Assembly (NCBI GenBank): GCA_004292695.1
Contig: RDXV01000013.1
Span: forward strand, 1-52,091
Length of the DNA: 52,091 bases
Direction of reading: 5' to 3'
Origin: Nostocales cyanobacterium
GTDB lineage: Bacteria; Cyanobacteriota; Cyanobacteriia; Cyanobacteriales; Nostocaceae
The notes under the pieces were generated by a model. The model did not search any database and was not told the DNA's origin. It saw only the letters and a program-made list of their open reading frames with translations. Below, one piece after another: positions 7,987 through 17,611 of this stretch (its first letter is position 1; each line of letters begins with the position of its first letter). The translations under genes and the position numbers were made by a program.

Positions 7987-10900
7987 ATGATTACAGATAC
8001 TGAAATTCGAGAACAAGGCTATGCTTATTTTTTAGCCGAAGCACCGGAATTATTACAAGCTATTGAACAAGATTTATTTGGTTTTTTAGAAGATCACAGT
8101 AGCAATAAAGTTCATAACTTAATGCGAGCAACTCACACCATTAAAGGGGGAGCGGCTACTGTTGGGTTAGATACAATTAAAATGATTGCCCATTCCTTGG
8201 AGGATATATTTAAGGCTTTATATGCTCCTGATGTTACTGTAGATTCAGAGTTACAAACATTGTTATTAGAAGCCTATGAATGTTTGCAATTATCAGTAAC
8301 AGCGGAATTAACATCAAATAATATTGATCAAGAGGAAATTATCAGACGTGCTACTACTGCATTTGCACAGCTACAGGCAAAATTAGGTGATGCTTTTGGT
8401 GCTGAAGAACATATTCCCACAGCAGAAGAATTAGGATTTGATATTGTTCAATCTATATTTGAAGTGGGTGTTACCCAAAGAATAGAAAGTATTGTTGATG
8501 CTATTGATAATTCTCTCAATGATGAGGATTTAAAAGAATTTTTGATTTCCCAAGCTGATGTATTTATTGGCTTATCAGAGTCTTTACATTTACCTGGTTT
8601 AAAAGAACTAGCTGATACAATTATTGCTGCATTATTAGCAAATCCCCAAGAAATTCATAAAGTAACACAACTGGCTTTAGCTGATTTACAAGCTGCTCAT
8701 ACAGGAGTTTTAGCTGGCGATCGCACATCCGGGGGTTCACCTTCTCCAGCTTTAAAAGCAATGGTAATAGGCCAGGGAAAACCAATAGAACCTCAAATAG
8801 AACCTCAAATAGAACCTCAAACAGAACCTTCCTTAGAAATACTATCAGCAGATAACAAAGAAGTTAATTTTTCTCAGAGTAGCTCTTTAGCAACAACATC
8901 TGGAGAACAGTTAGAAATAGTCCATAACACTAATAAATTTGCAAATACATTTTTTAGTCAAACTAGAGAATTTTACCATTTTCTAATTACACCAAGTGAG
9001 CAAAATCAAGAGCCATTAAAACCAGCCAATGCTAAATTTTATCTAAAAGTAATTCGTTATATTTTTGGGTGGTTTAATCATTACAGAGAAATACCAGAAG
9101 TAAACCTCAATTTGGAGTTATTAGTTTATCCCCCGCGTCCAGAAAAATCAGAGGATTATTTATTAACTTGGCTAGATCAGTTCCTAGATTTTGCTCAAGA
9201 TCCTGAAGATCGAGAAAACTTGTGTCTTTATCGTCGGGGTGTAGTTTTAATAATTACCTTAGCAGTGGTTGAGTTTGAGTATTCCAGTCATAAAAGTGAT
9301 GATATTTTAACGATTATTAATAATCTGAAAAAGCAAATTCGCCAACTAGGAAAGAAATATAAAAAACATCCTCCAGTCACAGAGGAAGAGAAAAGATGGT
9401 TAGATTATCCTCAACTTCAAGAACTGCTGATAATTAAAGAAATACCAGAACAGGCAAAATCAGAGAATATATCTACCTCTACTGATTATAATTTAGTTGA
9501 AGAAATATGGGGAGGAGCAACGATTGCTGAATCAGAGACTGAAGAGCAGAAGACAGACACAGAAGAAATTGATGTAGGGAAAGATATTCAAGCTGAAAAT
9601 ATCAAAGATGATCATTACTTACAAAGTGTGACATCATCTGCTGTCAGCGATCGCGCCTTTACAAGTACATCCAACTCTGGATATGAAGTCATCAATGATG
9701 ACACAGAAACTAAAACGAGGGAAACTGAAGGAAAAACCCAAAATTCTACACCGAAAAACACTAGACAATCTTCCTTTGTGCGTGTAGATATAGAAGGGCT
9801 GCAACGTCTTAATTACTTAGCTGGAGAACTACTAATTTATCATAAACGACGCTCTTTATATGATGAGAAAATCGTGGAATTAATTGATAGATTAAGCACA
9901 AAACTAAGTGAACACCAAAGTGTTTTACAACAACTAAGAGATTTAAAATTCCAAGGTAATTACTTGGGTAATAGCTTTGGTTTAGATGTTAAACATCAAG
10001 TCTCCTCTGTACAGTTTGATGCTTTAGAAATGGATGTGTATACAGAATTTAATCTGACATTACACGAAGCACTAGAAGAGACTTTACAACTACAAGAAAC
10101 TGCGGAATCCTTAGACTTATTAATTAAACAATCCCAAGAACTAAGTGAGCAAAAGTATAACTTAACTTTGAGCATTATAGATAACTTATCAGAAGCGAGA
10201 ATGTTGCCTTTAGGAACAATTTTAAATCGCTTCCCGCAAATGGTGAATCAGTTAGGAAATGTTTATGCTAAAAATGTAGAACTAAAACTAACAGGTACAC
10301 AGGTTTTAATAGATAAAGCCATAGCCGAAAGACTATATGATCCATTGTTACAATTAGTTCGTAATGCCTTTGATCATGGGATTGAATCCCCGAAAGAGAG
10401 GATTAAAACAGGAAAAGTTGAACAAGGTTTAATAGAAATTTGTGCTTATCACCAAGGAAGTCATACCATCATAGAAGTCAAAGATGATGGTAAAGGTATC
10501 AATTTAGATAGTATTCGCAAAAGAGCCATTGAACTAAATGTAATTGCCGATGATTATAATGGTCAACATTATTATCATCCTCCCACTGAATCAGAATTAA
10601 TTGATTTAATGTTTTCCCCAGGATTTTCCACCGCTGCAAAAGTGAGTGAGATTTCTGGTAGAGGTATGGGATTGGATATTGTCCGTAGTCAGTTAGAATC
10701 GTTAAATGGGGTAATTTCCGTACAGTCATTACCCAATCAAGGAACAACATTTATACTCAAAATCCCCTTTTCTATGACCACAGATAAACTCATGCTAGTT
10801 CAGTCCGGTGGTATTATTTATGCTCTACTATTAGATAGTATTGAAAAAATACTCATTCCCACTGCACAACAAATTAAAGAATTTGAAGGTAAGCAAATTT

Positions 10901-11811
10901 TATATTGGCATTCCGGCGAAGACGAAATAGTTGTAAATCTGGTGAAGTTGTCCAATTTAATGAATTACAATGGTTCAATTGCCGGGATCAATTATTTACA
11001 GAATATTCCCAGAAATGCCGATACAGAAATCATGAAACATCCAGTGTTGTTGCTAAGACGTAACAACGGAATTTTAGGGTTAGAAGTAGACCAAATTATA
11101 GGTGAACAGGAATTAGTAATTAGACCGTTAGGAAATGCTATTTTTCCTCCTAAATATATCTATGGTTGTAGTAGTTTAGCTAATGGTAATTTGATTTTAG
11201 TGATTGATGGGACGATGTTGATAGATACTCAACAAATGGAGGCGACTCTTGATGTGAGAAATTTACCAAAATCTTCTGTAATTGAAAAACAGGCCTTAGC
11301 AGCAGCTGAAGATGTACCATCAACTCCCTTATTGTTAGCATCTCATCCGATTAATAAACAGGAATTGAAACCTATTCCTCCCGTTGCCACGACTGCTAAA
11401 TTACCTACAGTAGTATTAGTTATAGATGATGCTATTAGTGTGCGTCAAACTTTGGTACTGACTCTACAAAAGTCTGGTTATCAAGTGTATTCAGCCCAAA
11501 ATGGGATAGAAGCTATTGAACAGTTAGAATTACATCCAGAAATTGAGGTGGTACTTTCTGATTTGGAAATGCCAAAAATGAATGGTTTTCAATTATTAAC
11601 CCATATTCGTCAACATCAAGATTGGAAAACAAAACCTGTGGCCATTTTAACTTCCCGCAGTGCAGATAAACACCGTCAGTTAGCTAAAGAATTAGGTGCA
11701 TCAGCTTATTTAACTAAGCCTTATTTAGAACATGAATTATTGGCTACTATTGAAAGTTTAGCTAAGAAAAATAGTAATTCTCAACCGAGTTTAATTACTG
11801 CTGGTAAGTAG
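7987..11811 (+). CDS. pixL: CheA-like hybrid histidine kinase (PixL type)
   Basis: Hybrid chemotaxis kinase of 1274 aa that should phosphorylate the regulators encoded upstream. The N-terminal Hpt domain has H50 in RATHTIKGG. A second helical Hpt-like stretch follows (about 145-240). A linker carries tandem IEPQ units (about 262-278). Residues 315-475 form a helical insertion absent from standard CheA. Then come the dimerisation helices, the HATPase domain (RNAFDHGIES; DDGKGI; GRGMGLDIV), a CheW-like domain, and a C-terminal receiver with D1192 in LSDLEMP. It follows pixJ by 107 bases of STRR and closes the operon. The histidine and ATP-binding motifs are intact, so activity is likely. Confidence 0.92.
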   Translation: MITDTEIREQGYAYFLAEAPELLQAIEQDLFGFLEDHSSNKVHNLMRATHTIKGGAATVGLDTIKMIAHSLEDIFKALYAPDVTVDSELQTLLLEAYECLQLSVTAELTSNNIDQEEIIRRATTAFAQLQAKLGDAFGAEEHIPTAEELGFDIVQSIFEVGVTQRIESIVDAIDNSLNDEDLKEFLISQADVFIGLSESLHLPGLKELADTIIAALLANPQEIHKVTQLALADLQAAHTGVLAGDRTSGGSPSPALKAMVIGQGKPIEPQIEPQIEPQTEPSLEILSADNKEVNFSQSSSLATTSGEQLEIVHNTNKFANTFFSQTREFYHFLITPSEQNQEPLKPANAKFYLKVIRYIFGWFNHYREIPEVNLNLELLVYPPRPEKSEDYLLTWLDQFLDFAQDPEDRENLCLYRRGVVLIITLAVVEFEYSSHKSDDILTIINNLKKQIRQLGKKYKKHPPVTEEEKRWLDYPQLQELLIIKEIPEQAKSENISTSTDYNLVEEIWGGATIAESETEEQKTDTEEIDVGKDIQAENIKDDHYLQSVTSSAVSDRAFTSTSNSGYEVINDDTETKTRETEGKTQNSTPKNTRQSSFVRVDIEGLQRLNYLAGELLIYHKRRSLYDEKIVELIDRLSTKLSEHQSVLQQLRDLKFQGNYLGNSFGLDVKHQVSSVQFDALEMDVYTEFNLTLHEALEETLQLQETAESLDLLIKQSQELSEQKYNLTLSIIDNLSEARMLPLGTILNRFPQMVNQLGNVYAKNVELKLTGTQVLIDKAIAERLYDPLLQLVRNAFDHGIESPKERIKTGKVEQGLIEICAYHQGSHTIIEVKDDGKGINLDSIRKRAIELNVIADDYNGQHYYHPPTESELIDLMFSPGFSTAAKVSEISGRGMGLDIVRSQLESLNGVISVQSLPNQGTTFILKIPFSMTTDKLMLVQSGGIIYALLLDSIEKILIPTAQQIKEFEGKQILYWHSGEDEIVVNLVKLSNLMNYNGSIAGINYLQNIPRNADTEIMKHPVLLLRRNNGILGLEVDQIIGEQELVIRPLGNAIFPPKYIYGCSSLANGNLILVIDGTMLIDTQQMEATLDVRNLPKSSVIEKQALAAAEDVPSTPLLLASHPINKQELKPIPPVATTAKLPTVVLVIDDAISVRQTLVLTLQKSGYQVYSAQNGIEAIEQLELHPEIEVVLSDLEMPKMNGFQLLTHIRQHQDWKTKPVAILTSRSADKHRQLAKELGASAYLTKPYLEHELLATIESLAKKNSNSQPSLITAGK

Positions 11812-11820
11812 GGTGTTAAT

Positions 11821-11926
11821 AGTTAACAGTTATCAGTTATCAGTTATCAGTTATCAGTTATCAGTTCAAACTTCTTACTGTCACCTGTCACCTGTCAACT
11901 GTCAACTGTCAACTGTCACCTGTCAG
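11821..11926. repeat. STRR array (AGTTATC, then CTGTCAC/CTGTCAA)
   Basis: About six AGTTATC heptamers (11821-11867) are followed after a short gap by about seven TGTCACC/TGTCAAC heptamers (11879-11926). The array sits directly behind the stop codon of pixL. The same two heptamer families recur at 41275-41433. Confidence 0.9.
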
Positions 11927-12234
11927 GTTTTTGTTTTCCAGTTTGTACTTCACGGACGTGCAATCTGCTGTATAATGTTAAATATTATATAAAATAATAC
12001 AAAAGTGAAAGTTAGTGTGGGTACTTTACTGACAATAAATAGCTTCATGAATTAAAAATTTTTTATTTTTTGAAAATTTAAGCATATATCAGCAATTCCT
12101 GACTAACGCTCTTGACAAAAAATAAACCAGGATGATGCTTTGCCAAGAAAGAAGATTTCTGTCAAGATCATAGTGTGTGGACAAACCAGAAATATAGCTG
12201 GTTAAAGTCGTCACCTTGAAAACTAAACTTAATT
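11927..12234. other. Intergenic region before the DHH gene
   Basis: AT-rich, with no open frame I would call. It must hold the promoter of the downstream phosphoesterase gene. I see no confident terminator for the pix operon apart from the repeat array itself. Confidence 0.4.
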
Positions 12235-13512
12235 ATGTACTTGAATTCTCCTGTTACTCAATTTGAGGGTTTTTCCTTATCAACAGACGCGAATGGGGAG
12301 GAAGTGGAAACAGATAAAGATGTTATTGAACTTTCACCAATTACCCGTTCTTCTTTGTTAACATCTAATGGTGATAGTGGTGGTTATGTAGTTCAACGTG
12401 GTAACGCTTTGGCTTTACAAAAGTCTGAAGAACTACAAAAAACTTTGATTAACCATCGTAATGAGCGTCATTTGGTGATTTTACAAGATTTCCCTGATCC
12501 GGATGCGCTTTCTAGTGCTTGGGCTTACCAGTTAATTGCCCAAAAATACGATATCAAGTGTGAAATTATTTATGCAGGTACGTTAAGTCATCAAGAAAAT
12601 ATTGCTTTGGTGAAGTTGACTAATTTACCTGCTCAACGCTGTAATATGCAAACTCTGAAAAGTAAGGATTTATTATCTTATCAAGGGTTTGTGTTAATTG
12701 ATAACCAAGGAACTACATCCCAGTTATTACAAGTTGTAAAAGATGCGGGAATTCCTTTAGTTGTCCTGGTAGATCATCATAGTTTACAAGGGGATTTAAA
12801 AGCAGAATTTACTGATATTCGTCCTCATGTACGAGCGACAGCAACAATATTTACCCAGTATTTGCAGGTGGGTTTATTGGCATTTGATAGCAGCATCAGC
12901 CAACATATTAAATGTGCAACTGCTTTAATGCACGGTTTAAGATCAGACACTAATCGCTTAATGCAAGCGCAGGAAGAAGATTTTATGGCTGCGGCCTATT
13001 TGAGCAAATTTTATGATGTTCAATTGCTGAATGCCATTTTACAAGCAAATCGTTCTAAGCGTGTAATGGATGTGATCGAGCGATCGCTGAAAAACCGTAT
13101 TGTCCAAAATAACTTTTCTATCGCTGGTGTGGGTTATTTACGGTATGATGACCGAGACGCAATTCCCCAAGCTGCCGATTTCTTAGTCACAGAAGAAAAC
13201 GTACATACTGCGGTAGTTTATGGTATCGTTCATGATGAAGATGACGAGTTAGAAATTGTTATTGGTTCTCTGAGAACTACAAAACTCACCTTAGATCCTG
13301 ATGAGTTTATTAAAGAAGCCTTTGGACAAGATAGCACAGGTAGGTTTTTTGGTGGTGGACGTACTGGTGCTGGTGGTTTTGAAATTCCAATGGGTTTTTT
13401 ATCAGGGAGTAATGAAAATTCAGCCTATGCAAAAATGAAATGGGAAGTTTTTGATGCTCAAATTAAGCAGAAATTATTAAAATTGGTTAATCCTAAAGAT
13501 CACCCAATTTAA
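12235..13512 (+). CDS. DHH/DHHA1 phosphoesterase (NrnA-like)
   Basis: A DHH-superfamily metal-dependent phosphoesterase, 425 aa. The DHH domain shows FPDPDALSSAW (D88, D90) and the hallmark D180-H181-H182 in VDHHS. The C-terminal DHHA1 substrate-binding domain ends in a glycine-rich GGGRTGAGGFEIP. Relatives act on short oligoribonucleotides, 3'-phosphoadenosine-5'-phosphate or cyclic-dinucleotide breakdown products, so the exact substrate is not settled by sequence. The N-terminal 70 residues precede the catalytic fold and look poorly structured. It stands alone, 423 bases after pixL and 250 bases before the next gene, so it is probably its own transcript. Confidence 0.85.
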   Translation: MYLNSPVTQFEGFSLSTDANGEEVETDKDVIELSPITRSSLLTSNGDSGGYVVQRGNALALQKSEELQKTLINHRNERHLVILQDFPDPDALSSAWAYQLIAQKYDIKCEIIYAGTLSHQENIALVKLTNLPAQRCNMQTLKSKDLLSYQGFVLIDNQGTTSQLLQVVKDAGIPLVVLVDHHSLQGDLKAEFTDIRPHVRATATIFTQYLQVGLLAFDSSISQHIKCATALMHGLRSDTNRLMQAQEEDFMAAAYLSKFYDVQLLNAILQANRSKRVMDVIERSLKNRIVQNNFSIAGVGYLRYDDRDAIPQAADFLVTEENVHTAVVYGIVHDEDDELEIVIGSLRTTKLTLDPDEFIKEAFGQDSTGRFFGGGRTGAGGFEIPMGFLSGSNENSAYAKMKWEVFDAQIKQKLLKLVNPKDHPI

Positions 13513-13762
13513 CCGCCAATTTTCCATTTCGTTACACTTAAATAGGTAATGGAACTAGCTGTATGTAAACTAGCTTAAAAAATCAATTAATATCAGCGGT
13601 TAGAAAGTAAGTGTACTTTGAAAAAGTGAACATAATCATATATATAACCAGGCTGTAAACTTGTTAATTTTGTTTACGCAGCAGAACCATTTTTTCGGCA
13701 ATTACGGATAGAATATCACCTGGGAGAATGAGTTAATGTTTTAAATTACCAGGTGATTGAAT

Positions 13763-14602
13763 ATGAAAAGTTGGCAACGTACATTTTTTATCTGTTTATT
13801 TTGTTGTGCTGTGATAATTTTTGGTGGGAAACATCAAGTTCCTGCTCAATCGCAAATATCATTAAATGTATATGATTACCTATTGCAATATCAGCCAGAA
13901 ATTTATCAAGATTTAAGTAAAAAACTAGCAGATGCTATTGAAGATGCTAAACAACCTTTAGATTCTGAAGTAGTTAATAATCTTTGGTTTTTATCTCCTA
14001 ATAACTCTCAAATTAAATGGCGAGAAAACAATGGTAAGATTGAATATTTAATGTCAACATGGAAATATGTTAAAAACCCTGTAGAAGACTGGCCAACTGG
14101 GGCAAAAAAACCAATTACAAATCAAACCTGGTTGACAGCAGTACCACAAGTTAAAGAATTTTGTCAGCAATATCAACCAGAAAATATTGATATACCTGAT
14201 AATATTGAAGTTTCACTACGGTTACAACAGTATTTAGGATTAGTTTTAAATAAGTATTCTACTAAAACCCATTTTGTGGAAATGTGGGTAAAAGCAGAAG
14301 ATTTAATCAGACCATGTATTGATCAAGAAGTTAACGATGCTAGTTGTAATCTTTTACCTGTACCTGTACCTGATAGCAGTCCTGTAATTAAGGCAATATA
14401 TACCAATTCCTATTTTAATGAAAAGAAAGAATATTATCCCTGGTCAGGTTTAGGTTATACCTATGATTGGGGAAATTCTCAAAAACCTCATGTTGGTGCG
14501 AGTGAGTTTATTATTAATCCTACAACGGAAAAACCTGTAGAAGTTGAGGTTGTTTCTGTGATACCTACTCAGGAATATTGTCAACAACAATTTAATAGTT
14601 AG
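13763..14602 (+). CDS. Secreted protein of unknown function
   Basis: I do not recognise a family. The start is placed at the ATG at 13763 because AGGTG precedes it by about 7 bases; a TTG six bases upstream is possible but unlikely. The product of 279 aa begins with a classic signal peptide: MKSWQR, a hydrophobic core (FFICLFCCAVIIFGG), then a possible cleavage site at VPAQS. The mature part is rich in aromatic residues (WFLS, WKYV, YYPWSGLGYTYDWG) and has several cysteines (FCQQY, RPCID, ASCNLL, YCQQQ) that could form periplasmic disulfides. It reads convergently towards the PIN-module genes, with only 16 bases between. Confidence 0.7.
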   Translation: MKSWQRTFFICLFCCAVIIFGGKHQVPAQSQISLNVYDYLLQYQPEIYQDLSKKLADAIEDAKQPLDSEVVNNLWFLSPNNSQIKWRENNGKIEYLMSTWKYVKNPVEDWPTGAKKPITNQTWLTAVPQVKEFCQQYQPENIDIPDNIEVSLRLQQYLGLVLNKYSTKTHFVEMWVKAEDLIRPCIDQEVNDASCNLLPVPVPDSSPVIKAIYTNSYFNEKKEYYPWSGLGYTYDWGNSQKPHVGASEFIINPTTEKPVEVEVVSVIPTQEYCQQQFNS

Positions 14603-14618
14603 TAGGTTAATTAATCTC

Positions 14619-14813
14619 TCAATCATAAAAAACCAAATTACTTGTTTTCATCTTTTCAGCCATTGCTGTTTTAGTTATGTTTTGCTCTGTCATTGCTGCT
14701 TGAATCTGCCAAGCAATAACTCTTTTAATAGCTATTAGGTTTATTTCTTCTAATGTTCCTTCTTCTTCTAAAAATTCATCAAGAGAAGAACCAATGTAAG
14801 GGTTTTTTGTCAT
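14619..14813 (-). pseudogene. Truncated XRE-type antitoxin
   Basis: The start ATG at 14813 follows GGAGG by 7 bases. The product (64 aa, MTKNPYIGSSLDEFLEEEG...) resembles the N-terminal two thirds of HigA/XRE-type antitoxins of about 95-100 aa. It keeps IAIKRVIAWQI and the first helix of the DNA-binding domain (NITKTAMAEKMKTS), then ends in an unrelated NLVFYD tail. The recognition helix and the rest of the helix-turn-helix are missing, so DNA binding is probably lost. It is the last gene of a minus-strand operon, 22 bases after the PIN gene. The 3' loss abuts the convergent secreted-protein gene, which suggests a rearrangement point there. The family assignment is from memory of its members. 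Confidence 0.6.
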
Positions 14814-14835
14814 TTTTATGCCTCCATTTTCAGAA

Positions 14836-15552
14836 TTATACTCTACCTTCAACAATAGCTAAACCCCATTCTAATCTATTTAAATATTTGGCATTAATAC
14901 TAGCAAGTTCTTGATCAATAGGTGATTTGGGAGCATTGGGTTTTCCATAATCTTGAAAATTTGTAGTGATAAAGCAAATATTCTGATGGAAATTTTTATT
15001 TCTCAATTGCTTACTGATATCTAAAAAAGCTGCAAATATTTGACAGTCTTTAGCTGAATTTTTACCTCTCTGAGCAGGAGCAGAACATTTATTAATTCTT
15101 TTCATTGCTTCTACATAATGAGAATCATCTATTGCTATTTTCTCACATTTATCTAGGAGACTTTTGGAAAGATTTCCCAGGTGTTCAGGGAGATTTAGAG
15201 TTTGTATTGTTTGTCCAAAATCATGTTTAATATCAAAAATAATATTTGCAGCATTAACCATTTTCTCTCTTGTTAGTTCTGCTTTTTTGATTTCTTCTGT
15301 AAGTTCCATTTTGACAGGTTCTATATTTTCTTTCCATTCTGTATAGACAATTTCATTTGTCACTAACCATACACTATGATTATTTGCTTGTGCTTTACGA
15401 ATTAATTCTAACGATGCTGATATCTCATTAGTAGATATCTTATCTCTAAATGGAGAACGGATAATATCTAAAATTATGCAAGTGTCTAAAAATAAAACTG
15501 GTGCAGGTGCAGAAATAATAACTTCACTTAGCTCTGTTGAACTAATAAACAT
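14836..15552 (-). CDS. PIN-domain ribonuclease-like protein
   Basis: A PIN-fold protein of 238 aa, probably in the DUF4935-like branch. The first acidic site is D23 in LFLDTCIILDIIR. E67 or E72 (NEIVYTEW) follow, then D169 in SAKDCQIFAAFL, and the final strand CFITTNFQDYG with D201. This matches the acidic metal-binding layout of PIN nucleases. A charged helical insertion (about 75-150) separates the two halves. PIN proteins with small partners are often toxins, but long PIN proteins also act in RNA processing, so a toxin role is only inferred. An AGGA lies 9 bases before the ATG. The upstream gene ends 3 bases earlier, so the two are translationally linked. Confidence 0.72.
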   Translation of the reverse strand: MFISSTELSEVIISAPAPVLFLDTCIILDIIRSPFRDKISTNEISASLELIRKAQANNHSVWLVTNEIVYTEWKENIEPVKMELTEEIKKAELTREKMVNAANIIFDIKHDFGQTIQTLNLPEHLGNLSKSLLDKCEKIAIDDSHYVEAMKRINKCSAPAQRGKNSAKDCQIFAAFLDISKQLRNKNFHQNICFITTNFQDYGKPNAPKSPIDQELASINAKYLNRLEWGLAIVEGRV

Positions 15553-15555
15553 TCG

Positions 15556-16191
15556 TTATTTTCCTTTTGTATAGTTCAACAAAGCATCTGCAAATTCGTA
15601 TTCTGTAACTAATTTATCTACTGCTTCTTGTGACCATCCTTTTTCAATTAAGGACATACTTAATAAATTAGGATCTAATTTTACGCCTTTGGAATTTACA
15701 GATAATATAAAATCAAACCATTTTTTTCTATCTACAGGATGTGAGGTAACGGTAAATTTATTTGCATAAGCAGAAAATTGATTTAATAATGCTGCTGCAT
15801 CATTACCGATCAGATTTTCAATAAATTCTTGATCGTTTGTTAATTCTGCTGTTACAGAAGTATTTTTAATTGCAGGTTGTAGAATTGTTTCAAAGAAGTT
15901 TACTAAAATTTGGTTGTATTCATCAATAGATAATTGACCTTTGGCTGTTGGTACAATATTAGATACAAACCAAGTATTTGCATCTTTCTGGAAAATTATT
16001 AAACCCGCAGCTTCTAAACCATCTCCTGTGGTATGTTCAAAACAATAGGCTTTTTCTTCTAAGAGAACTGCGTTTTTTTCGCGTTCGTAAGCTCTTGACC
16101 AATTGTTTGTACAATTATCGGTTAAGTGTTTGATTAGTTGTTCAATGTCATAGTTATTGAGGTATATATATAAGTCTCGAAACTTTTTCAT
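15556..16191 (-). CDS. Unknown protein, operon partner of the PIN gene
   Basis: I do not recognise a family. I start at the ATG at 16191 (MKKFRDLYIYLN); a TTG at 16212 would add seven hydrophobic residues without a better ribosome site. The product of 211 aa is soluble-looking. It has an alpha/beta N-terminal half with a cysteine (EEKAYCFEHTTGDGLEAAG) and a helical C-terminal half ending in YTKGK. It lies 3 bases upstream of the PIN gene, so the two are almost certainly made together. It may be an antidote, a targeting partner or a sensor for the PIN protein; nothing in the sequence chooses between these. Confidence 0.65.
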   Translation of the reverse strand: MKKFRDLYIYLNNYDIEQLIKHLTDNCTNNWSRAYEREKNAVLLEEKAYCFEHTTGDGLEAAGLIIFQKDANTWFVSNIVPTAKGQLSIDEYNQILVNFFETILQPAIKNTSVTAELTNDQEFIENLIGNDAAALLNQFSAYANKFTVTSHPVDRKKWFDFILSVNSKGVKLDPNLLSMSLIEKGWSQEAVDKLVTEYEFADALLNYTKGK

Positions 16192-16263
16192 AGTGATTGT
16201 AATAAGGAACAATTACCAACAATAGAATAGCATATTTTGTGTTGATTTAGCTTTCTCACCCGT

Positions 16264-16373
16264 CTGGGAATTAATTCCCAGTCTAATAGCCGAAGTCCGT
16301 TAAAACGGACTCAAAGATTATTCTAGTCGTCTTTAGACAACTTTTGTTATTAGCCTCAGAATTAATTCTGAGG
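16264..16373. repeat. Cluster of four palindromes (copy A)
   Basis: Four back-to-back palindromes: CTGGGAATTAATTCCCAG (16264-16281), AGTCCGTTAAAACGGACT (16294-16311), AGTCGTCTTTAGACAACT (16325-16342) and CCTCAGAATTAATTCTGAGG (16354-16373). The last two recur as one 49-base unit at 17612-17660 in the same orientation. Such nested palindromes are dispersed intergenic repeats in filamentous cyanobacteria. They may also act as bidirectional terminators. Confidence 0.85.
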
Positions 16374-16459
16374 TAGTATCACTGGGATGATAGATCGCAA
16401 CTCAAACTGGGAATACTAACAATAGGTGATTTTGTAAAACTCAGTGAAGAGGAAAACTT

Positions 16460-17566
16460 GTGAAAACTGTAACAACTACTTTTGCACTACCTGATTCAAT
16501 TGCAGAACCTTTAGCAGTGGGAATGTATGAACGAGTAGGGGGAGTTATTCGTGATACTCAAACCAAACAGGTGGTAGCTTGGTTGCGAGAAATAAATCCA
16601 GATTTACCAGTTTTGAATATTCACCCCATTGGAACTGTACTCAATTTAGGATTTTCAGCGTTAAATCTTGCCGTTTCAGTTTCAGGATTTCATCAAGTAA
16701 ATAAAAGATTGTGTAAAATTGAGAATGAACTAAAAATAATTAAGGAACAGTTATCAAAGGATCATCAAGAGTTAGCTAAAAAAATAGATTTTACATTTTA
16801 TGCTAATTTTCGTGCTGCTCTCAATCTTGCTCACAATGCTTTTACTATGTTAGATATTGATAATCGCAGAGTCAGTGCCATGCAAGCCATAAATCGCTTT
16901 CTTGAAGCTGAAGAATATTACCTTGTTTATGCCGATAAAGACTTAGAAAAACGCGGATGGACTGCGGACGAATATCTTTTAACTTTAGCTTTAGCCTATC
17001 TTTCAGAAGTACGTTGTTATCTTAAATTAGAAGAAATACAAACAGCACATCGCCGTATACAAGAAGCAGAAAAATTACTGCGAAATCGGTTTCAAAAATA
17101 TGTAAACATATTGCTTACTTCTAATCCCGCAGCTTATTTACATCCTGAATTAAAGGAAGATATAGATTTAACAAGACTTACTCATATTTTTCGGTGGTTA
17201 AATCCAGAAATAGATGAAAATAATGTTTATCAGCAACAACGTAAAAATTTATTCAAAATTGCCTATAAACCAGATGAGTGGAAAGATTCTTTACCTAAAG
17301 CTGTTTGGAAACATATTCAATATAAAGGTTATCCAGGGACTTTTTTAGAATTACCTAAAGTAATGGAAAAAATGGAAATTTTTATAGAAACCCATCAACG
17401 TATTAAAGGTTATCGCATAGAAATAGACTCAATGATGAAATTAGGTGTAAGTTTTGTTGAATGGCAAAAGTTAACAGCTTTAGAAGAACGTAAATTATTG
17501 GGAGATAAGGAACAGATAAAACCTGTAGAAGAATCTCAATTAATTTATCTTCTTCCTGCTAATTAG
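16460..17566 (+). CDS. Unknown protein bracketed by palindromic repeats
   Basis: I do not recognise a family. The 368-aa product opens with a short N-terminal domain (about 1-50). A hydrophobic, glycine/serine-containing segment (about 52-80, VLNLGFSALNLAVSVSGFHQVN) follows that could insert in or contact a membrane. Then comes a coiled coil (about 84-110, KIENELKIIKEQLSKDHQELAKKI) and a long alpha-helical region with TPR-like spacing (AYLSEVRCYLKLEEIQTAHRRIQEAEKLL). This layout resembles membrane-active or scaffold proteins more than enzymes. AGAGGA precedes the ATG. It stands alone between two copies of a 49-base palindromic unit, next to the PIN module and the small-gene cassette, so it belongs to an accessory region. 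Confidence 0.65.
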   Translation: MKTVTTTFALPDSIAEPLAVGMYERVGGVIRDTQTKQVVAWLREINPDLPVLNIHPIGTVLNLGFSALNLAVSVSGFHQVNKRLCKIENELKIIKEQLSKDHQELAKKIDFTFYANFRAALNLAHNAFTMLDIDNRRVSAMQAINRFLEAEEYYLVYADKDLEKRGWTADEYLLTLALAYLSEVRCYLKLEEIQTAHRRIQEAEKLLRNRFQKYVNILLTSNPAAYLHPELKEDIDLTRLTHIFRWLNPEIDENNVYQQQRKNLFKIAYKPDEWKDSLPKAVWKHIQYKGYPGTFLELPKVMEKMEIFIETHQRIKGYRIEIDSMMKLGVSFVEWQKLTALEERKLLGDKEQIKPVEESQLIYLLPAN

Positions 17567-17611
17567 TTAAGCATAGATAGTAACTAAAGATTCTAAATAT
17601 GAGATGATTAT

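Noticed and set aside
11821-11926. Tandem heptamers considered as a CRISPR array
   Set aside because: The repeat unit is 7 bp with no unique spacers; it is an STRR. No CRISPR array was seen anywhere.
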